From JBFWIL01 sp050256015 (lineage in GTDB: Bacteria > Bacteroidota > Bacteroidia > Bacteroidales > Prolixibacteraceae), in the NCBI GenBank assembly GCA_050256015.1, contig JBFWIL010000002.1, positions 1-31,059 of the forward strand: a stretch of DNA of 31,059 nucleotides. The letters are read 5' to 3'. Positions 8,104-17,711 of this stretch are shown here, piece by piece. Position 1 is the stretch's first letter. Each line of letters starts with the position of its first letter. The notes under the pieces are model-generated. The model saw only the letters and a list, made by a program, of their open reading frames with translations. It did not search any database and was not told where the DNA came from. The translations under genes and the position numbers were made by a program.

Positions 8104-8490
8104 ATGCTGATGAAAGACTTTAAAAAGTATTTCCGTATTCATGCCTGTCCGGCCGATGTGTACAATGCTTTGACAAATAAGGCTATGCTGGAGATATGGA
8201 CCGGAGAGCCTGCAGTGATGGAGCCGGTTCCAGGAACGGAGTTTTCCTTGTGGGACGGGAGTATTTCGGGGAAGAACCTGGAATTTGAGCCCGGAAGGCT
8301 GGTTGTTCAGGAATGGTATTTCGGAGAGCAGGAAGAGCCATCGGTAGTGACCATACGGCTACATCCGGATAAGAAGGGTACCAGTATGGAAGTCAGGCAG
8401 ACCAACATACCCGGCGAGGCTTATGCCAATATAGCCGGAGGCTGGTCGGAGGACTATTTCGGGGCGCTGAAACGGTTGTATGAAGACTAA
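8104..8490 (+). CDS. SRPBCC / AHSA1-like START-domain protein
   Basis: A small cytoplasmic protein of 128 residues (126 if the second ATG at 8110 is used, which looks more natural: MKDFKKYF). The pattern is that of the AHSA1/START-like fold: VYNALTNKAMLEIWTGEPAVMEPVPGTEFSLWDGSISGKN, then LVVQEWYF, VTIRLHPDKKGTSMEVRQTNIP, and the closing helix GGWSEDYFGALKRLYED. Bacteroidota genomes commonly carry one such stand-alone gene. Its ligand is unknown. It lies 45 nt after the DUF3078 gene and could be co-transcribed with it. Confidence 0.82.
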   Translation: MLMKDFKKYFRIHACPADVYNALTNKAMLEIWTGEPAVMEPVPGTEFSLWDGSISGKNLEFEPGRLVVQEWYFGEQEEPSVVTIRLHPDKKGTSMEVRQTNIPGEAYANIAGGWSEDYFGALKRLYED

Positions 8491-8623
8491 CCGCCTGTTG
8501 CCGGTCCTGAACGTACAAGTAGGTTTTTTACTGTTTCAGTTCAACCAACAGTACATATCAGGATGTTTTCCGTAATTTTCCGGCTCGGTGATCGGCAGAC
8601 GGGTACCTGACCGTTTTCTTCAA

Positions 8624-9523
8624 TCAGCTTGCCAGACTGAGCAGGACGATTCCCAGCAGGATGCCGGTCAGATAAACCCCTTTGGCCCGGAGGTTTAATT
8701 CGCGAAAAAAGAGGGCTCCGATGGCAAAAGAAACCACTGCATCCCCGCGACGCAGGGCGGAGATGACGGAGATCATGGAATCGGGAAAACTCAGGGCATA
8801 AAAATAGGCAAAATCGGACATCAGCAGGAAAATTCCAATGGCGGGAATGCTTATCCGCCAGCTGAACCGTATCCTTTTCTTCCGGGGCCTGGACCAGCGA
8901 AACAGGGCCATGACCGGGAGCATAATTGCCAGCTGGTATATGGTAAACCAGGCCTGGACGGCCAAACGGTCAATACGGCGGATGATGAACTTATCATACA
9001 AACCGCTGGTGGCACTGAGCAACACCCCGGCTACTGCCAGCATAATCCATTTGTTTCTGCGGAAGTTTATGCCTTCTCTTTTTCCGGCCGTGGATAACAG
9101 GTAGAAAAATAACAGGGTAATGATTACTCCGAACCATTGCTGCAGATTCAACTGTTCGCGGAAAATAAGGATGGCTCCCGTCAGGGTCCAGATAGGACCG
9201 GTAGCCTGAATGGGAGTCACAATGGTCAGCGGCAGATGTTTCATGGCATGAAAAGCAAACAGCCAGCTGGTAACCACAATGAGCGATTTCAGCAAGATCA
9301 TTCCGTGTTCTGCCAGATTTAGCGGGGGGATATACAACTGCATGCTTTTCATGATCCCTGGGGAAAGCGCCGAACCGGCCAAGAGGGGAACAACCACGGC
9401 TGTGCTGCAGACAATGGAACCGAAGAGCACGGGCAGCACGGCATTGCCGTTCACCGCAAATTTTTTGAAGGACTGATACAGTCCGAGCAATACCGCCGAT
9501 AACAGGGCCGGAATGATCCACAT
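8624..9523 (-). CDS. EamA-family (DMT) transporter
   Basis: An inner-membrane protein of 299 residues with about ten hydrophobic helices arranged as two EamA repeats. The first runs from MWIIPALLSAVLLGLYQSFKKF to about residue 145 and includes the typical HLPLTIVTPIQATGPIWTLTGAILIFREQL block. The second starts at IMLAVAGVLLSATSGLYDKF and ends with the matching SMISVISALRRGDAVVSFAIGALFFREL block. DMT members move small metabolites, but the substrate here is not deducible. It follows pheT on the same strand, with a hairpin in the 127-base gap, so it is probably a separate transcript. Confidence 0.85.
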   Translation of the reverse strand: MWIIPALLSAVLLGLYQSFKKFAVNGNAVLPVLFGSIVCSTAVVVPLLAGSALSPGIMKSMQLYIPPLNLAEHGMILLKSLIVVTSWLFAFHAMKHLPLTIVTPIQATGPIWTLTGAILIFREQLNLQQWFGVIITLLFFYLLSTAGKREGINFRRNKWIMLAVAGVLLSATSGLYDKFIIRRIDRLAVQAWFTIYQLAIMLPVMALFRWSRPRKKRIRFSWRISIPAIGIFLLMSDFAYFYALSFPDSMISVISALRRGDAVVSFAIGALFFRELNLRAKGVYLTGILLGIVLLSLAS

Positions 9524-9551
9524 AAACTTATTGTTTTGCTACAGAGCTAAA

Positions 9552-9586
9552 CGGGTTTAGCCGGAAATGGACTCCGGTTAAACCCG
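9552..9586 (-). terminator. Strong hairpin between pheT and the EamA gene, candidate terminator
   Basis: Two 13-base arms, 9552-9564 and 9574-9586, pair with a single G/T-type mismatch around a 9-base loop. The stem is 64 bases after the pheT stop in the pheT direction. Only a short TTTAG follows, so it is not a classic U-tract terminator. It is still the strongest stem in the gap. Confidence 0.5.
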
Positions 9587-9650
9587 CAGTCGGTCCTGCC
9601 GGACGCATCGTTTCAATGACGGGCTTGGGTAAGGAATCCGGGGACATTGG

Positions 9651-12104
9651 CTAACGCAGCCTGGCTCCGAGTTCTTTCTCAAAGGTGCCAATCATGCGTT
9701 GCATGATTTTTTCGATTTGTTTTTCATTCAGCGTTTTCTCGTTGTCCCGGAGGATAAAGCTTACGGCATACGACTTTTTCCCTTCCGGAATGCCTTTTCC
9801 TTCATACACATCGAACAGATCGACGGCACGCAGCAACTTGCGTTCCGTACGGAAAGCCAGCTCGCGGATCCGGGCAAAGCATATCTGCTGATCGAGCAGC
9901 AGGGCCAGATCGCGCCGCACTTCAGGATATTTCGGAATATCGGCAAACAGGGTGATATTGTTTTTTTGGGCGGCGATAAGCAGATTAAGATGCAAATCGG
10001 CGTAATATACCGGCTGGTCCAGGTCAAAGCGTTTTAGCAGGTCCCGGTGTATCCTGCCCAGCATAGCCAGCTCTCTGCCGTTGGCATCGGCCAGGCACAG
10101 TCCTTCGCTGATCAGTTCATGACTCAGTTTCGTGGTTTTCAGTTTTCCGAAAGGCAGTCCGAGTTTGCGTAACAGGTTTTCCACATAGGCCTTAATCTGG
10201 AAAAAACTGCTTTTTGTCTGAGGCAGGGCCCAGCTTTCCTTTTCCTTTTTTCCGGTAACAAACAACGCCAGATGCTCTTCTTCCCGAAATCTCTTCAGGG
10301 GATTTTCCTGTACTGCCGGATCCTGCTGAAAATAACAGTTCCCGAATTCATACAGGCGCAGATCGGCATGCTGCCGGTTGCTGTTGAAAGCGATGGTTTC
10401 CAGTCCGCCGTAAAGCAACGTTTGGCGCATACAGCCCAGGTCGGCACTCAGCGGGTTAAACAGGCTTACTGACTGTCTGGCCGGGAAAACGGTATTGTTT
10501 TCATAATAAGCTGTTCTAGTCAGAGAGTTAGACCATATCTCGTGGAATCCCTGAGCAGTCAGCGTGTCAGCCATCAGGTTGCGGATCTTAACGGGCTCGG
10601 GCTTTATCCTGTTCTGCAGGGAGGCGTTTACCCTGGTCGGGATTTCTACCCGGTTGTAGCCATAGATCCGGAGAATCTCTTCAATGACGTCGGCTTCCCG
10701 TTTTACATCTACCCGGTACGCGGGAACGGCAAGGCGGAGACCTTCTTCCGTTTCTTCCTCAACACGGATTTCAAGCGCGGCAAGGATCTGTTTGATGCGG
10801 CCGGCACCCAACTCCTTACCGATCAGCCGCCGGATGCCGGCATAGCTGAGCTCTACCCGGAAGTCTTTTGCCGGAACCGGATAAATATCGACAAGATCCG
10901 AACTTATCTTTCCCCCGGCAATTTCTTTTATCAGCAAAGCTGCCCGTTTCAGGGCATAAAGGGTGCCGTTCGGATCGGTTCCCCTTTCATAGCGAAAGGA
11001 TGCATCGGTGCTGAGTCCGTGACGGCGGGCTGTTTTACGGATGAAAACCGGATCGAAGCAGGCTGATTCGATGAAAACATTTTTTGTGGTACGCTTGATG
11101 CCCGAACCGGTTCCTCCGAACACACCGGCTATACACATGCCTTCCTGCTCATTGCAGATCATCAGATCTTCCTCGTGCAGTTCCCGTTCTACCTCGTCCA
11201 GGGTGGTGAACATGGTTCCTGCGGGGAGGGTGCGTACAATGATCTTTCCGCCCGTAATTGCATCGGCATCAAAGGTATGAAGCGGTTGGCCGGTTTCAAA
11301 AAGCACGTAATTGGAAATGTCAACAATGTTGTTTATCGGGTGCAGCCCAACGGTTTTCAGCCGGTTTTGCAGCCATTGCGGAGAGTCTTTCACCTCCACG
11401 CCGGTGATGGTCAGTCCGCTGTATCGCGGGCAGGCTTCCGGGTTCCGCACTTCCACTGCAATCTCCCTGGACCGTTCATCCACCCGGAAAGCGTCGACCG
11501 AAGGCCGTTTGTAGCTTATCTCTTCATCTTTTGACAGGAAGGCTGCAAGGTCTCGGGCCACACCTATATGTGAGGCTCCGTCAATCCGGTTAGGTGTAAG
11601 GTCTATTTCGATGCGATAGTCCGATTCCACCCGGAAAAAGGTACTGGCGGGAGTGCCGACGGGGGCATCGTCCGGCAGGATCAGGATTCCGTCGTGATTG
11701 TTTCCCAGCCCGATTTCATCTTCGGCACAGATCATCCCTTCGGACACTTCGCCCCGTATCTTTGATTTTTTAATTTTAAATTCCCGGTCTTCGTCATACA
11801 GCGTGGTGCCTGCGGTGGCAACCACTACCTTTTGCCCGGAAGCCACGTTTGGAGCTCCGCAAACAATGGGCAAAATCTGTCCTTTGCCCAGATCCACGGT
11901 CGTTTTACTCAGATGATCCGAGTTGGGATGTTTTTCACAGCTCAGTACCTGACCTATAACCAGTCCCCTGAGTCCCCCCCGTATGCTTTCCACCTCTTCA
12001 ATACAGCTTACTTCCAGTCCGGTCTGGGTCAGAATGTCCCCTATTCGGGCCGGGGTCAGTTCCGTGTCGATATAATTTTTCAGCCACTTGTAGGAAATGT
12101 TCAT
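9651..12104 (-). CDS. pheT: Phenylalanine--tRNA ligase beta subunit
   Basis: Beta chain of the alpha2-beta2 phenylalanyl-tRNA synthetase, 817 residues, as expected for Bacteroidota. Domains in order: N-terminal MNISYKWLKNYIDTELTPARIGDILTQTG, the tRNA-binding OB fold (about 40-150), the B3/B4 editing region (HTFDADAITGGKIIVRTLP and following), B5 (near 410-480), the catalytic-like core (EEILRIYGYNRVEIP onward), and the C-terminal ferredoxin-fold anticodon-binding domain (about 725-817, YPEVRRDLALLLD). The protein binds tRNA-Phe and carries the editing activity, while the alpha chain (PheS, not in the window) holds the active site. It has a long 5' gap of its own and no SD sequence. Confidence 0.97.
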   Translation of the reverse strand: MNISYKWLKNYIDTELTPARIGDILTQTGLEVSCIEEVESIRGGLRGLVIGQVLSCEKHPNSDHLSKTTVDLGKGQILPIVCGAPNVASGQKVVVATAGTTLYDEDREFKIKKSKIRGEVSEGMICAEDEIGLGNNHDGILILPDDAPVGTPASTFFRVESDYRIEIDLTPNRIDGASHIGVARDLAAFLSKDEEISYKRPSVDAFRVDERSREIAVEVRNPEACPRYSGLTITGVEVKDSPQWLQNRLKTVGLHPINNIVDISNYVLFETGQPLHTFDADAITGGKIIVRTLPAGTMFTTLDEVERELHEEDLMICNEQEGMCIAGVFGGTGSGIKRTTKNVFIESACFDPVFIRKTARRHGLSTDASFRYERGTDPNGTLYALKRAALLIKEIAGGKISSDLVDIYPVPAKDFRVELSYAGIRRLIGKELGAGRIKQILAALEIRVEEETEEGLRLAVPAYRVDVKREADVIEEILRIYGYNRVEIPTRVNASLQNRIKPEPVKIRNLMADTLTAQGFHEIWSNSLTRTAYYENNTVFPARQSVSLFNPLSADLGCMRQTLLYGGLETIAFNSNRQHADLRLYEFGNCYFQQDPAVQENPLKRFREEEHLALFVTGKKEKESWALPQTKSSFFQIKAYVENLLRKLGLPFGKLKTTKLSHELISEGLCLADANGRELAMLGRIHRDLLKRFDLDQPVYYADLHLNLLIAAQKNNITLFADIPKYPEVRRDLALLLDQQICFARIRELAFRTERKLLRAVDLFDVYEGKGIPEGKKSYAVSFILRDNEKTLNEKQIEKIMQRMIGTFEKELGARLR

Positions 12105-12560
12105 TCGTTATATTTTTATTATAGATTCAAAATCTCAGATTCGTCTTCGTACGAAATGTTTACACTTTTCGAAAAACCTTTCTCCCGGGAGATATGTAAC
12201 ATGCATAACTGTTTTGATCATCCGCATTTATGTCTGATCCAGCCCGACTTGTTTCCTAAGGAAAAGCTTTGTTGCCGGATTATTCCGGCTAATTTTCAAG
12301 TCTGTAAAAATAGGGATTTTTTAGCCGGGGGCAAACGGCTGTTCCTAAATTCTTCACTGCGTCCCGAAAGTTTCTCTTTGAGATTAAGAATAAGGTAAGG
12401 ACTGACTGTAAAAATATTCTTTTCAAATCGGAAGACATTGTGTATTTTTAAGCCAAAATACTGAAAACAGTTCCATGAAACGAGCCATAAATACCTTAAA
12501 CGCCCAGGAATATGATTATTGTATCCATGCCGTTGAAACCATAAATTAAAAAATAAACGT
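12105..12560. other. Intergenic region between divergent pheT and M3 peptidase genes
   Basis: A 456-base AT-rich gap that must hold both promoters. I see a 10-base palindrome TTCGTACGAA near 12148 and a 7-of-8 match to TAnnTTTG (TATTTTTA) near 12441 on the plus strand. A 24-codon open frame at 12475-12549 (starting MKRAINTLNAQ) ends 11 nt before the peptidase ATG. It could be an upstream leader ORF, but nothing supports its translation. No T-box, tRNA or clear attenuator was recognised. Confidence 0.4.
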
Positions 12561-14669
12561 ATGAAGCGCTTGAAAGCAATAACCATCACGATACTGGCCA
12601 CCCTTGCGGCCTGTCAATCTGCCAGGAAGGATACAACTATGGAAAATCCGTTTTTCTTAACTTATCAGACGCCGTTCCAGGCGCCTCCTTTTGATCAGAT
12701 CAGGCTGGAACATTATCTTCCGGCCGTGGAAGAAGGAATCCGTCAGCATCAGCAGGAGATTGATGCTGTCACAGCCAATACGGCAGCCCCTGATTTTGCC
12801 AATACCATTCTTCGGCTGGATGTCTCTGGCGACCTCCTGAAACGGGTAATGGTGGTTTTTGATAATCTGAACTCGGCCAATACGAATGCAGATATGCAAC
12901 AGCTGGCCCGGGAGCTGTACCCGAAGGTTACGGCCCATGAGGATAATGTGATGCTAAACAGAACCCTGTTTACGCGGGTGAAAGCTGTTTATGAGCAACG
13001 CGAAGAGGCCGGACTGGATCACGAGCAGAAACGGGTTACGGAAAAATATTATCAGGATTTTATCCGCAACGGAGCCAGTCTGACGAAGGCGGAACAGCGA
13101 CGTCTGCGTGAGCTGAACCAGGAACTTTCCTTGCTCAGTCTTCAGTACGGTGAAAATCTGCTGGCCGAGACCAATAAAAATTTTCGGCTGGTCATAGAGC
13201 GGAAGGAAGATCTGAAGGGACTTCCCGCGGAGGTGGTTGCTGCTGCAGCAGCAGAGGCTGAAAAAAGCGGCAGTACGGGGAAATGGGTGTTTACCCTCCG
13301 GAAACCCAGTATGATTCCTTTTCTTCAGTATGCGGAAAACCGGGAGCTCAGGGAAAAGATCTACCGCGGGTATATTATGCGTGGCAATAATGACAATGCT
13401 TTTGACAACAAAACGGTGTTGGCCCGTATGGTGGAATTGCGTCAGGAAAGAGCCCGCCTGCTTGGTTTTGAAAACCATGCCGAATATGTGATTGACGTAA
13501 ATATGGCCAAAACCCCGCAGCAGGTGTACGATTTTCTGCATCAGCTTTGGGAACCGGCTTTGCGTGTGGCCAGGGAGGAACGGGCTGCCATGCAGGCTAT
13601 TATTGATCGTGAAGGCGGTACCTTTAAGCTGGCCTCATGGGACTGGTGGTTCTATGCCGAAAAGCTGCGCAAGAAAAAATATGATTTGGACGAAGCCGAT
13701 ATAAAACCGTATTTCAGCCTGGACAACATCCGCAAGGGTATTTTTTACGTTGCCAATCGTTTGTATGGGCTGCAGTTTGAAAGAAAGGAGGATGTTCCGG
13801 TTTATCATCCCGAGGTGGAGGCCTGGGAAGTGAAGGAAGCCGACGGAACTCATCTCGGATTGCTTTACATGGACTTTTTCCCGCGTGACGGGAAACGGGT
13901 GGGAGCCTGGAATACGGGCTTCCGTGATCAGGCCTACCGGGATGGAAAACGTGTGCGGTATCCCATTACCTCCATTGTCTGTAATTTTACCCGCCCTTAT
14001 GGCGATGCTCCGGCCCTGCTGAGCCTGGATGAAGTGGAAACTCTGTTTCATGAATTTGGTCATGCCCTGCACCATCTGTTTACTGACGGACCATACCAGC
14101 GTACGGCCGGCAATGTGCCGCGCGACTTTGTGGAACTGCCATCCCAGTTTATGGAACACTGGGTGACCGAGCCGGAGGTGCTGAAGGTTTTTGCCACCCA
14201 TTATCAAACGGGAGCGGTGATTCCCGATGAGTTGATCGGCAAGATCGTTAAAAGCGGTTATTTCAACCAGGGATTTGCTACGGTGGAATATCTGGCAGCC
14301 GCTATGCTTGATATGGATTGGCATACCAAACTTTTTGCGGGTGACGTGAATGCATTTGAACAGGCATCCATGGAACAGATCGGATTGATAGCGGAGATTA
14401 TTCCCCGCTACCGGAGTACTTATTTTTCCCATATTTTCTCCGGCGGCTATTCGGCTGGTTATTATGTTTATATCTGGGCCGAGGTCCTTGATTCGGATGC
14501 TTTTGCCGCTTTTAAGGAATCGGGCGATTTGTTCAACCCGGAGCTGGCCTCCCGCTTCCGGAGGTTGCTAACCCGTTCGGGATCGGATGAGGGTATGCAG
14601 GTATACCGGGATTTCCGGGGTCAGGATCCCACGGTGGATGCATTGCTTCGGAACAGGGGATTGAATTAA
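12561..14669 (+). CDS. M3-family metallopeptidase lipoprotein (Dcp/oligopeptidase type)
   Basis: A zinc metallopeptidase of 702 residues that cleaves short peptides or releases C-terminal dipeptides. The N-terminus is a lipoprotein signal peptide with lipobox LAAC (MKRLKAITITILATLAAC), placing the enzyme in the periplasm or on a membrane. The active site is HEFGHALH beginning at H497 (H497, E498, H501), with the downstream glutamate in FVELPSQFMEHW. The C-terminal M3 block GSDEGMQVYRDFRGQDPTVDALLRNRGL is complete. The length fits Dcp (about 680-720). The Gfo/Idh/MocA gene follows 18 nt later and is probably co-transcribed, although no functional link is obvious. Confidence 0.93.
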   Translation: MKRLKAITITILATLAACQSARKDTTMENPFFLTYQTPFQAPPFDQIRLEHYLPAVEEGIRQHQQEIDAVTANTAAPDFANTILRLDVSGDLLKRVMVVFDNLNSANTNADMQQLARELYPKVTAHEDNVMLNRTLFTRVKAVYEQREEAGLDHEQKRVTEKYYQDFIRNGASLTKAEQRRLRELNQELSLLSLQYGENLLAETNKNFRLVIERKEDLKGLPAEVVAAAAAEAEKSGSTGKWVFTLRKPSMIPFLQYAENRELREKIYRGYIMRGNNDNAFDNKTVLARMVELRQERARLLGFENHAEYVIDVNMAKTPQQVYDFLHQLWEPALRVAREERAAMQAIIDREGGTFKLASWDWWFYAEKLRKKKYDLDEADIKPYFSLDNIRKGIFYVANRLYGLQFERKEDVPVYHPEVEAWEVKEADGTHLGLLYMDFFPRDGKRVGAWNTGFRDQAYRDGKRVRYPITSIVCNFTRPYGDAPALLSLDEVETLFHEFGHALHHLFTDGPYQRTAGNVPRDFVELPSQFMEHWVTEPEVLKVFATHYQTGAVIPDELIGKIVKSGYFNQGFATVEYLAAAMLDMDWHTKLFAGDVNAFEQASMEQIGLIAEIIPRYRSTYFSHIFSGGYSAGYYVYIWAEVLDSDAFAAFKESGDLFNPELASRFRRLLTRSGSDEGMQVYRDFRGQDPTVDALLRNRGLN

Positions 14670-14687
14670 CTGACAAAACCTATAGTG

Positions 14688-16007
14688 ATGAAAGAAACAG
14701 ACAGAAGAAGTTTTTTAAAGAAGTCGGCCATCCTTACAGCCGGAGTAGCTGCCGTTCCTGGTCTGATGAATGCAGGATGCTCTCCCAACGAAACAGTAAG
14801 AGTGGGACTGATTGGTTGCCGGGGAATGGGCTTCAATGACCTGAAATCCTTTTTGAAAAACAAGGATGTGAAGTGTGTTGCTCTTTGTGATGTGGACCGG
14901 CGCGTACTGGAACCCCGGGCCGCTGAGGTGGAAAAACTAACCGGGGGAAAACCTTTGTTATATGGTGATTTCCGTCAGCTGATTGACAATAAGGATATTG
15001 ATGCCGTAATTATCGGTACACCCGATCACTGGCACTGTTTGATGATGGTTTACGCTTTGGAGGCCGGAAAGCATGTTTATGTGGAAAAGCCAATCGGGAA
15101 TACCATTGAAGAATGCGATCTGATGGTAGCTGCCCGGAAACGATACGGCCATGTGGTTCAGGTGGGGCAGTGGCAGCGGAGTCATCCGCACTGGCAGGCG
15201 GCAGCGCAATATGTGCAGGAGGGTAATATAGGCCGGGTGCGGACGGTTCGTTCCTGGTCGAATGTAGGTTGGAAAAAATCCATTCCCGTGGTACCCGATT
15301 CGGAAGCTCCGGAAGGTGTGGACTACGACATGTGGTTAGGGCCCGCCCCGCAACGGCCTTATAATGTAAACCGTTTTCATGCTACTTTTCGCTGGTTTTG
15401 GGATTACGCAGGCGGGGTGATGTGCGACTGGGGCGTGCATCTGCTCGATTTTGCCCTGCTGGGCATGGAACGTTATGTGCCCAAATCGGTTATGTCGGTC
15501 GGCGGGAAATATGCTTTCCCGGATGATGCCATGGAGACCCCCGATACTCAGACCGCCGTGTATGATTTTGGCGATTTTAGTCTGGTGTGGGACAATACCA
15601 TTGGTATTTACGGAGCTAACTACAAAAGCCGGGGTCACGGGGTGGCTTTTGTGGGGGAATACGGAACCCTGGTGGTAGACCGCAACGGCTGGGAAGTTAT
15701 TCCGGAAACCAAAAGTACGGGAGCCAGGGAAGGCTATACCGGTATGGATGTTCAGCCGGCGCAGGGTGTCGGACTGGATTTGCATGTGCGGAATTTCCTT
15801 GATTGCATCCAAAAAGGCAAAAAACCCAACTGCAGCATTGAAACGGGAGCCGACATCGCCCGCTTTGCCCACCTGGGAAATATTGCATACCGGGTAGGCC
15901 GCCAGGTGGTATGGGACCCGGAGAAACACCTGTTTGTAAATGATGAACAGGCCAGTAAACTGGTCAGGGCCAACTATCGTGCACCCTGGAAGCTGCCTAA
16001 GGTTTAA
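14688..16007 (+). CDS. Tat-exported Gfo/Idh/MocA-family oxidoreductase
   Basis: A 439-residue NAD(P)-dependent sugar oxidoreductase-like protein. The N-terminus MKETDRRSFLKKSAILTAG is a twin-arginine signal (RRSFLKK) with a hydrophobic stretch, followed by NAGC. It is therefore probably exported folded with its cofactor, possibly as a lipoprotein. The Rossmann fold is seen as VGLIGCRGMGF and the family signature as VYVEKPIGNT. The C-terminal domain has WDYAGGVMCDWGVHLLDFALLG, typical of Bacteroidota exported members. Relatives act on glycosides or 3-keto sugars in the periplasm; the substrate here is unknown. A GTG three bases upstream is in frame, but the ATG is preferred. Confidence 0.9.
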   Translation: MKETDRRSFLKKSAILTAGVAAVPGLMNAGCSPNETVRVGLIGCRGMGFNDLKSFLKNKDVKCVALCDVDRRVLEPRAAEVEKLTGGKPLLYGDFRQLIDNKDIDAVIIGTPDHWHCLMMVYALEAGKHVYVEKPIGNTIEECDLMVAARKRYGHVVQVGQWQRSHPHWQAAAQYVQEGNIGRVRTVRSWSNVGWKKSIPVVPDSEAPEGVDYDMWLGPAPQRPYNVNRFHATFRWFWDYAGGVMCDWGVHLLDFALLGMERYVPKSVMSVGGKYAFPDDAMETPDTQTAVYDFGDFSLVWDNTIGIYGANYKSRGHGVAFVGEYGTLVVDRNGWEVIPETKSTGAREGYTGMDVQPAQGVGLDLHVRNFLDCIQKGKKPNCSIETGADIARFAHLGNIAYRVGRQVVWDPEKHLFVNDEQASKLVRANYRAPWKLPKV

Positions 16008-16150
16008 GTAAGTATCTCCGGATCAAAGATCAAAACGCCGGATTTGCTGTGTGTATTTAAGAAGAGCGGCTTATTCCGGTGTTTTGGGTTATTAAAAATA
16101 AACTTTCTATTTTTAGATCAATAAGGACAAATAAAATCAGAACCTTTGTT

Positions 16151-17554
16151 ATGAAAAATAAAATCCAGACTATTTGCTGCATTGGTGCCGGCTATGTCGG
16201 TGGGCCCACCATGGCGGTTATTGCCCATAAATGCCCTGAACTAAAGGTGCTTGTTGTCGATGTGAGTCAGGCACGTGTCGATGCCTGGAATCATGAAGAC
16301 ATGGATCAGCTTCCGGTCTATGAGCCCGGCCTTAAAGAGGTGGTGGCTGAGGCCAGAGGACGGAACCTGTTTTTTTCCGCTGATATCGGAAAGGGGATCC
16401 GGGAGGCACAAATGATCTTTATTTCAGTGAACACTCCGACCAAGACATACGGTATAGGAAAGGGGCGGGCAGCCGACCTGAAATATGTAGAGCTATGTGC
16501 CCGGCAGATAGCCGAGCTAGCCAATGAGGATAAGATAGTCGTGGAAAAATCGACGCTTCCGGTGCGGACAGCCCAGTCGATCAAGACTATCCTGAAAAAT
16601 AACGGGAAGGGATATCATTTTGAGGTACTTTCCAATCCTGAATTCCTGGCAGAAGGAACAGCAGTCCGCAACCTGCAGGATCCGGACCGGGTGCTTATAG
16701 GGGGAGATCAGACTCCCCGCGGACTGCAGGCTATTGAGGCGCTGACGTTCATCTATGAACATTGGGTTCCGCGGGACCGGATCCTGCAGACCAAAGTCTG
16801 GAGTAGTGAGCTTTCCAAACTGACGGCCAATGCCTTCCTGGCGCAGCGTATTTCAAGCATCAACTCCATTTCGGCCCTGTGCGAGCGCACGGGTGCTGAT
16901 GTGGATGAGATTGCCCGGGCCATAGGGGCCGATTCGCGTGTGGGGCCGAAATTTCTGAAAGCTTCTGTCGGGTTTGGAGGAAGCTGTTTCCAGAAGGACA
17001 TTCTGAATCTGGTTTACCTTTGTCATCACTTTAACCTTCCCGAAGTAGCCGATTACTGGGAACAGGTTGTCCGTATGAATGATTATCAAAAACACCGTTT
17101 TGCCAAGCAGATTATCGATACGCTGTTCAATACCGTTTCCGGCAAAAAAATAGCCTTTCTGGGCTGGGCTTTCAAAAAAGACACCAACGACACCCGGGAA
17201 TCGGCTGCTATTTATGTTGCCCATGAGTTATTGCAGGACAAGGCGGAGATTCATATTTATGACCCCAAGGTAAGTACAGAGCAGGTTAAACGTGACCTGG
17301 AACAGTTGTCTAAAAATAACGGTGAGCATTTTGAAGATGCTGTGGTCCGCTTTTATGATGATCAGTATGAAGCCGTGGAAAAGGCCCATGCCATAGCCGT
17401 ACTTACCGAATGGGATGAATTCCGTGAATATGACTGGGATGCCATATACAATAAAGTTTATAAACCGGCTTTTGTCTTTGACGGACGGAATATCCTGGAT
17501 CAGGTAAAGATGCGGGAAATCGGCTTTGAGATCAGCAGCATAGGAAAAGGGTAA
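16151..17554 (+). CDS. UDP-glucose 6-dehydrogenase
   Basis: This enzyme oxidises UDP-glucose twice with NAD to give UDP-glucuronate for capsule, LPS or other polysaccharide synthesis in the cytoplasm. It has 467 residues. The NAD motif GAGYVG is at the N-terminus (CIGAGYVGGPTMAVIAHKCP), and the catalytic Cys279 lies in GFGGSCFQKD. The central and C-terminal domains include FLGWAFKKDTNDTRESAAIYV. The sequence resembles the animal/Bacteroidetes subtype (VVDVSQARVDAWN...LPVYEPGL) more than E. coli Ugd. The frame is open 24 codons further upstream, but the ATG at 16151 directly precedes the Rossmann strand and fits family length. Confidence 0.95.
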   Translation: MKNKIQTICCIGAGYVGGPTMAVIAHKCPELKVLVVDVSQARVDAWNHEDMDQLPVYEPGLKEVVAEARGRNLFFSADIGKGIREAQMIFISVNTPTKTYGIGKGRAADLKYVELCARQIAELANEDKIVVEKSTLPVRTAQSIKTILKNNGKGYHFEVLSNPEFLAEGTAVRNLQDPDRVLIGGDQTPRGLQAIEALTFIYEHWVPRDRILQTKVWSSELSKLTANAFLAQRISSINSISALCERTGADVDEIARAIGADSRVGPKFLKASVGFGGSCFQKDILNLVYLCHHFNLPEVADYWEQVVRMNDYQKHRFAKQIIDTLFNTVSGKKIAFLGWAFKKDTNDTRESAAIYVAHELLQDKAEIHIYDPKVSTEQVKRDLEQLSKNNGEHFEDAVVRFYDDQYEAVEKAHAIAVLTEWDEFREYDWDAIYNKVYKPAFVFDGRNILDQVKMREIGFEISSIGKG

Positions 17555-17681
17555 GCCGGATTGTGGATGGCTGTGTGCATTTATTTTCCGGGAAACAGGA
17601 TTGGGTAGGAAAGATCGCTGACTGGCAAAATTTATACATTTCTTTGCAAAAATAATACTGGTCCTGCCAGTGTTGTCTGTT

Positions 17682-17689
17682 TATCTTTG
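17682..17689 (+). promoter_or_regulatory. Candidate -7 box for the UroD-like gene
   Basis: TATCTTTG exactly fits TAnnTTTG, 22 nt before the ATG at 17712. A small inverted repeat ACTGG-N5-CCAGT (17657-17671) lies just upstream, near the expected -33 region. No TTTG -33 box is seen. Confidence 0.32.
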
Positions 17690-17711
17690 GTTAAACCTTA
17701 ATCTGATTTTC

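Noticed and set aside
8529..8553. 7-bp inverted repeat TACTGTT-N11-AACAGTA between convergent genes
   Set aside because: The T run lies before it on the plus strand, and no T run follows it in either direction, so it is not a convincing terminator.
12475..12549. 24-codon frame just before the M3 peptidase
   Set aside because: Could be a leader peptide, but there is no conserved motif or ribosome site to support it.
13635..14432. 265-codon minus-strand open frame
   Set aside because: Antisense to the M3 peptidase including its HEFGH site; no protein features.
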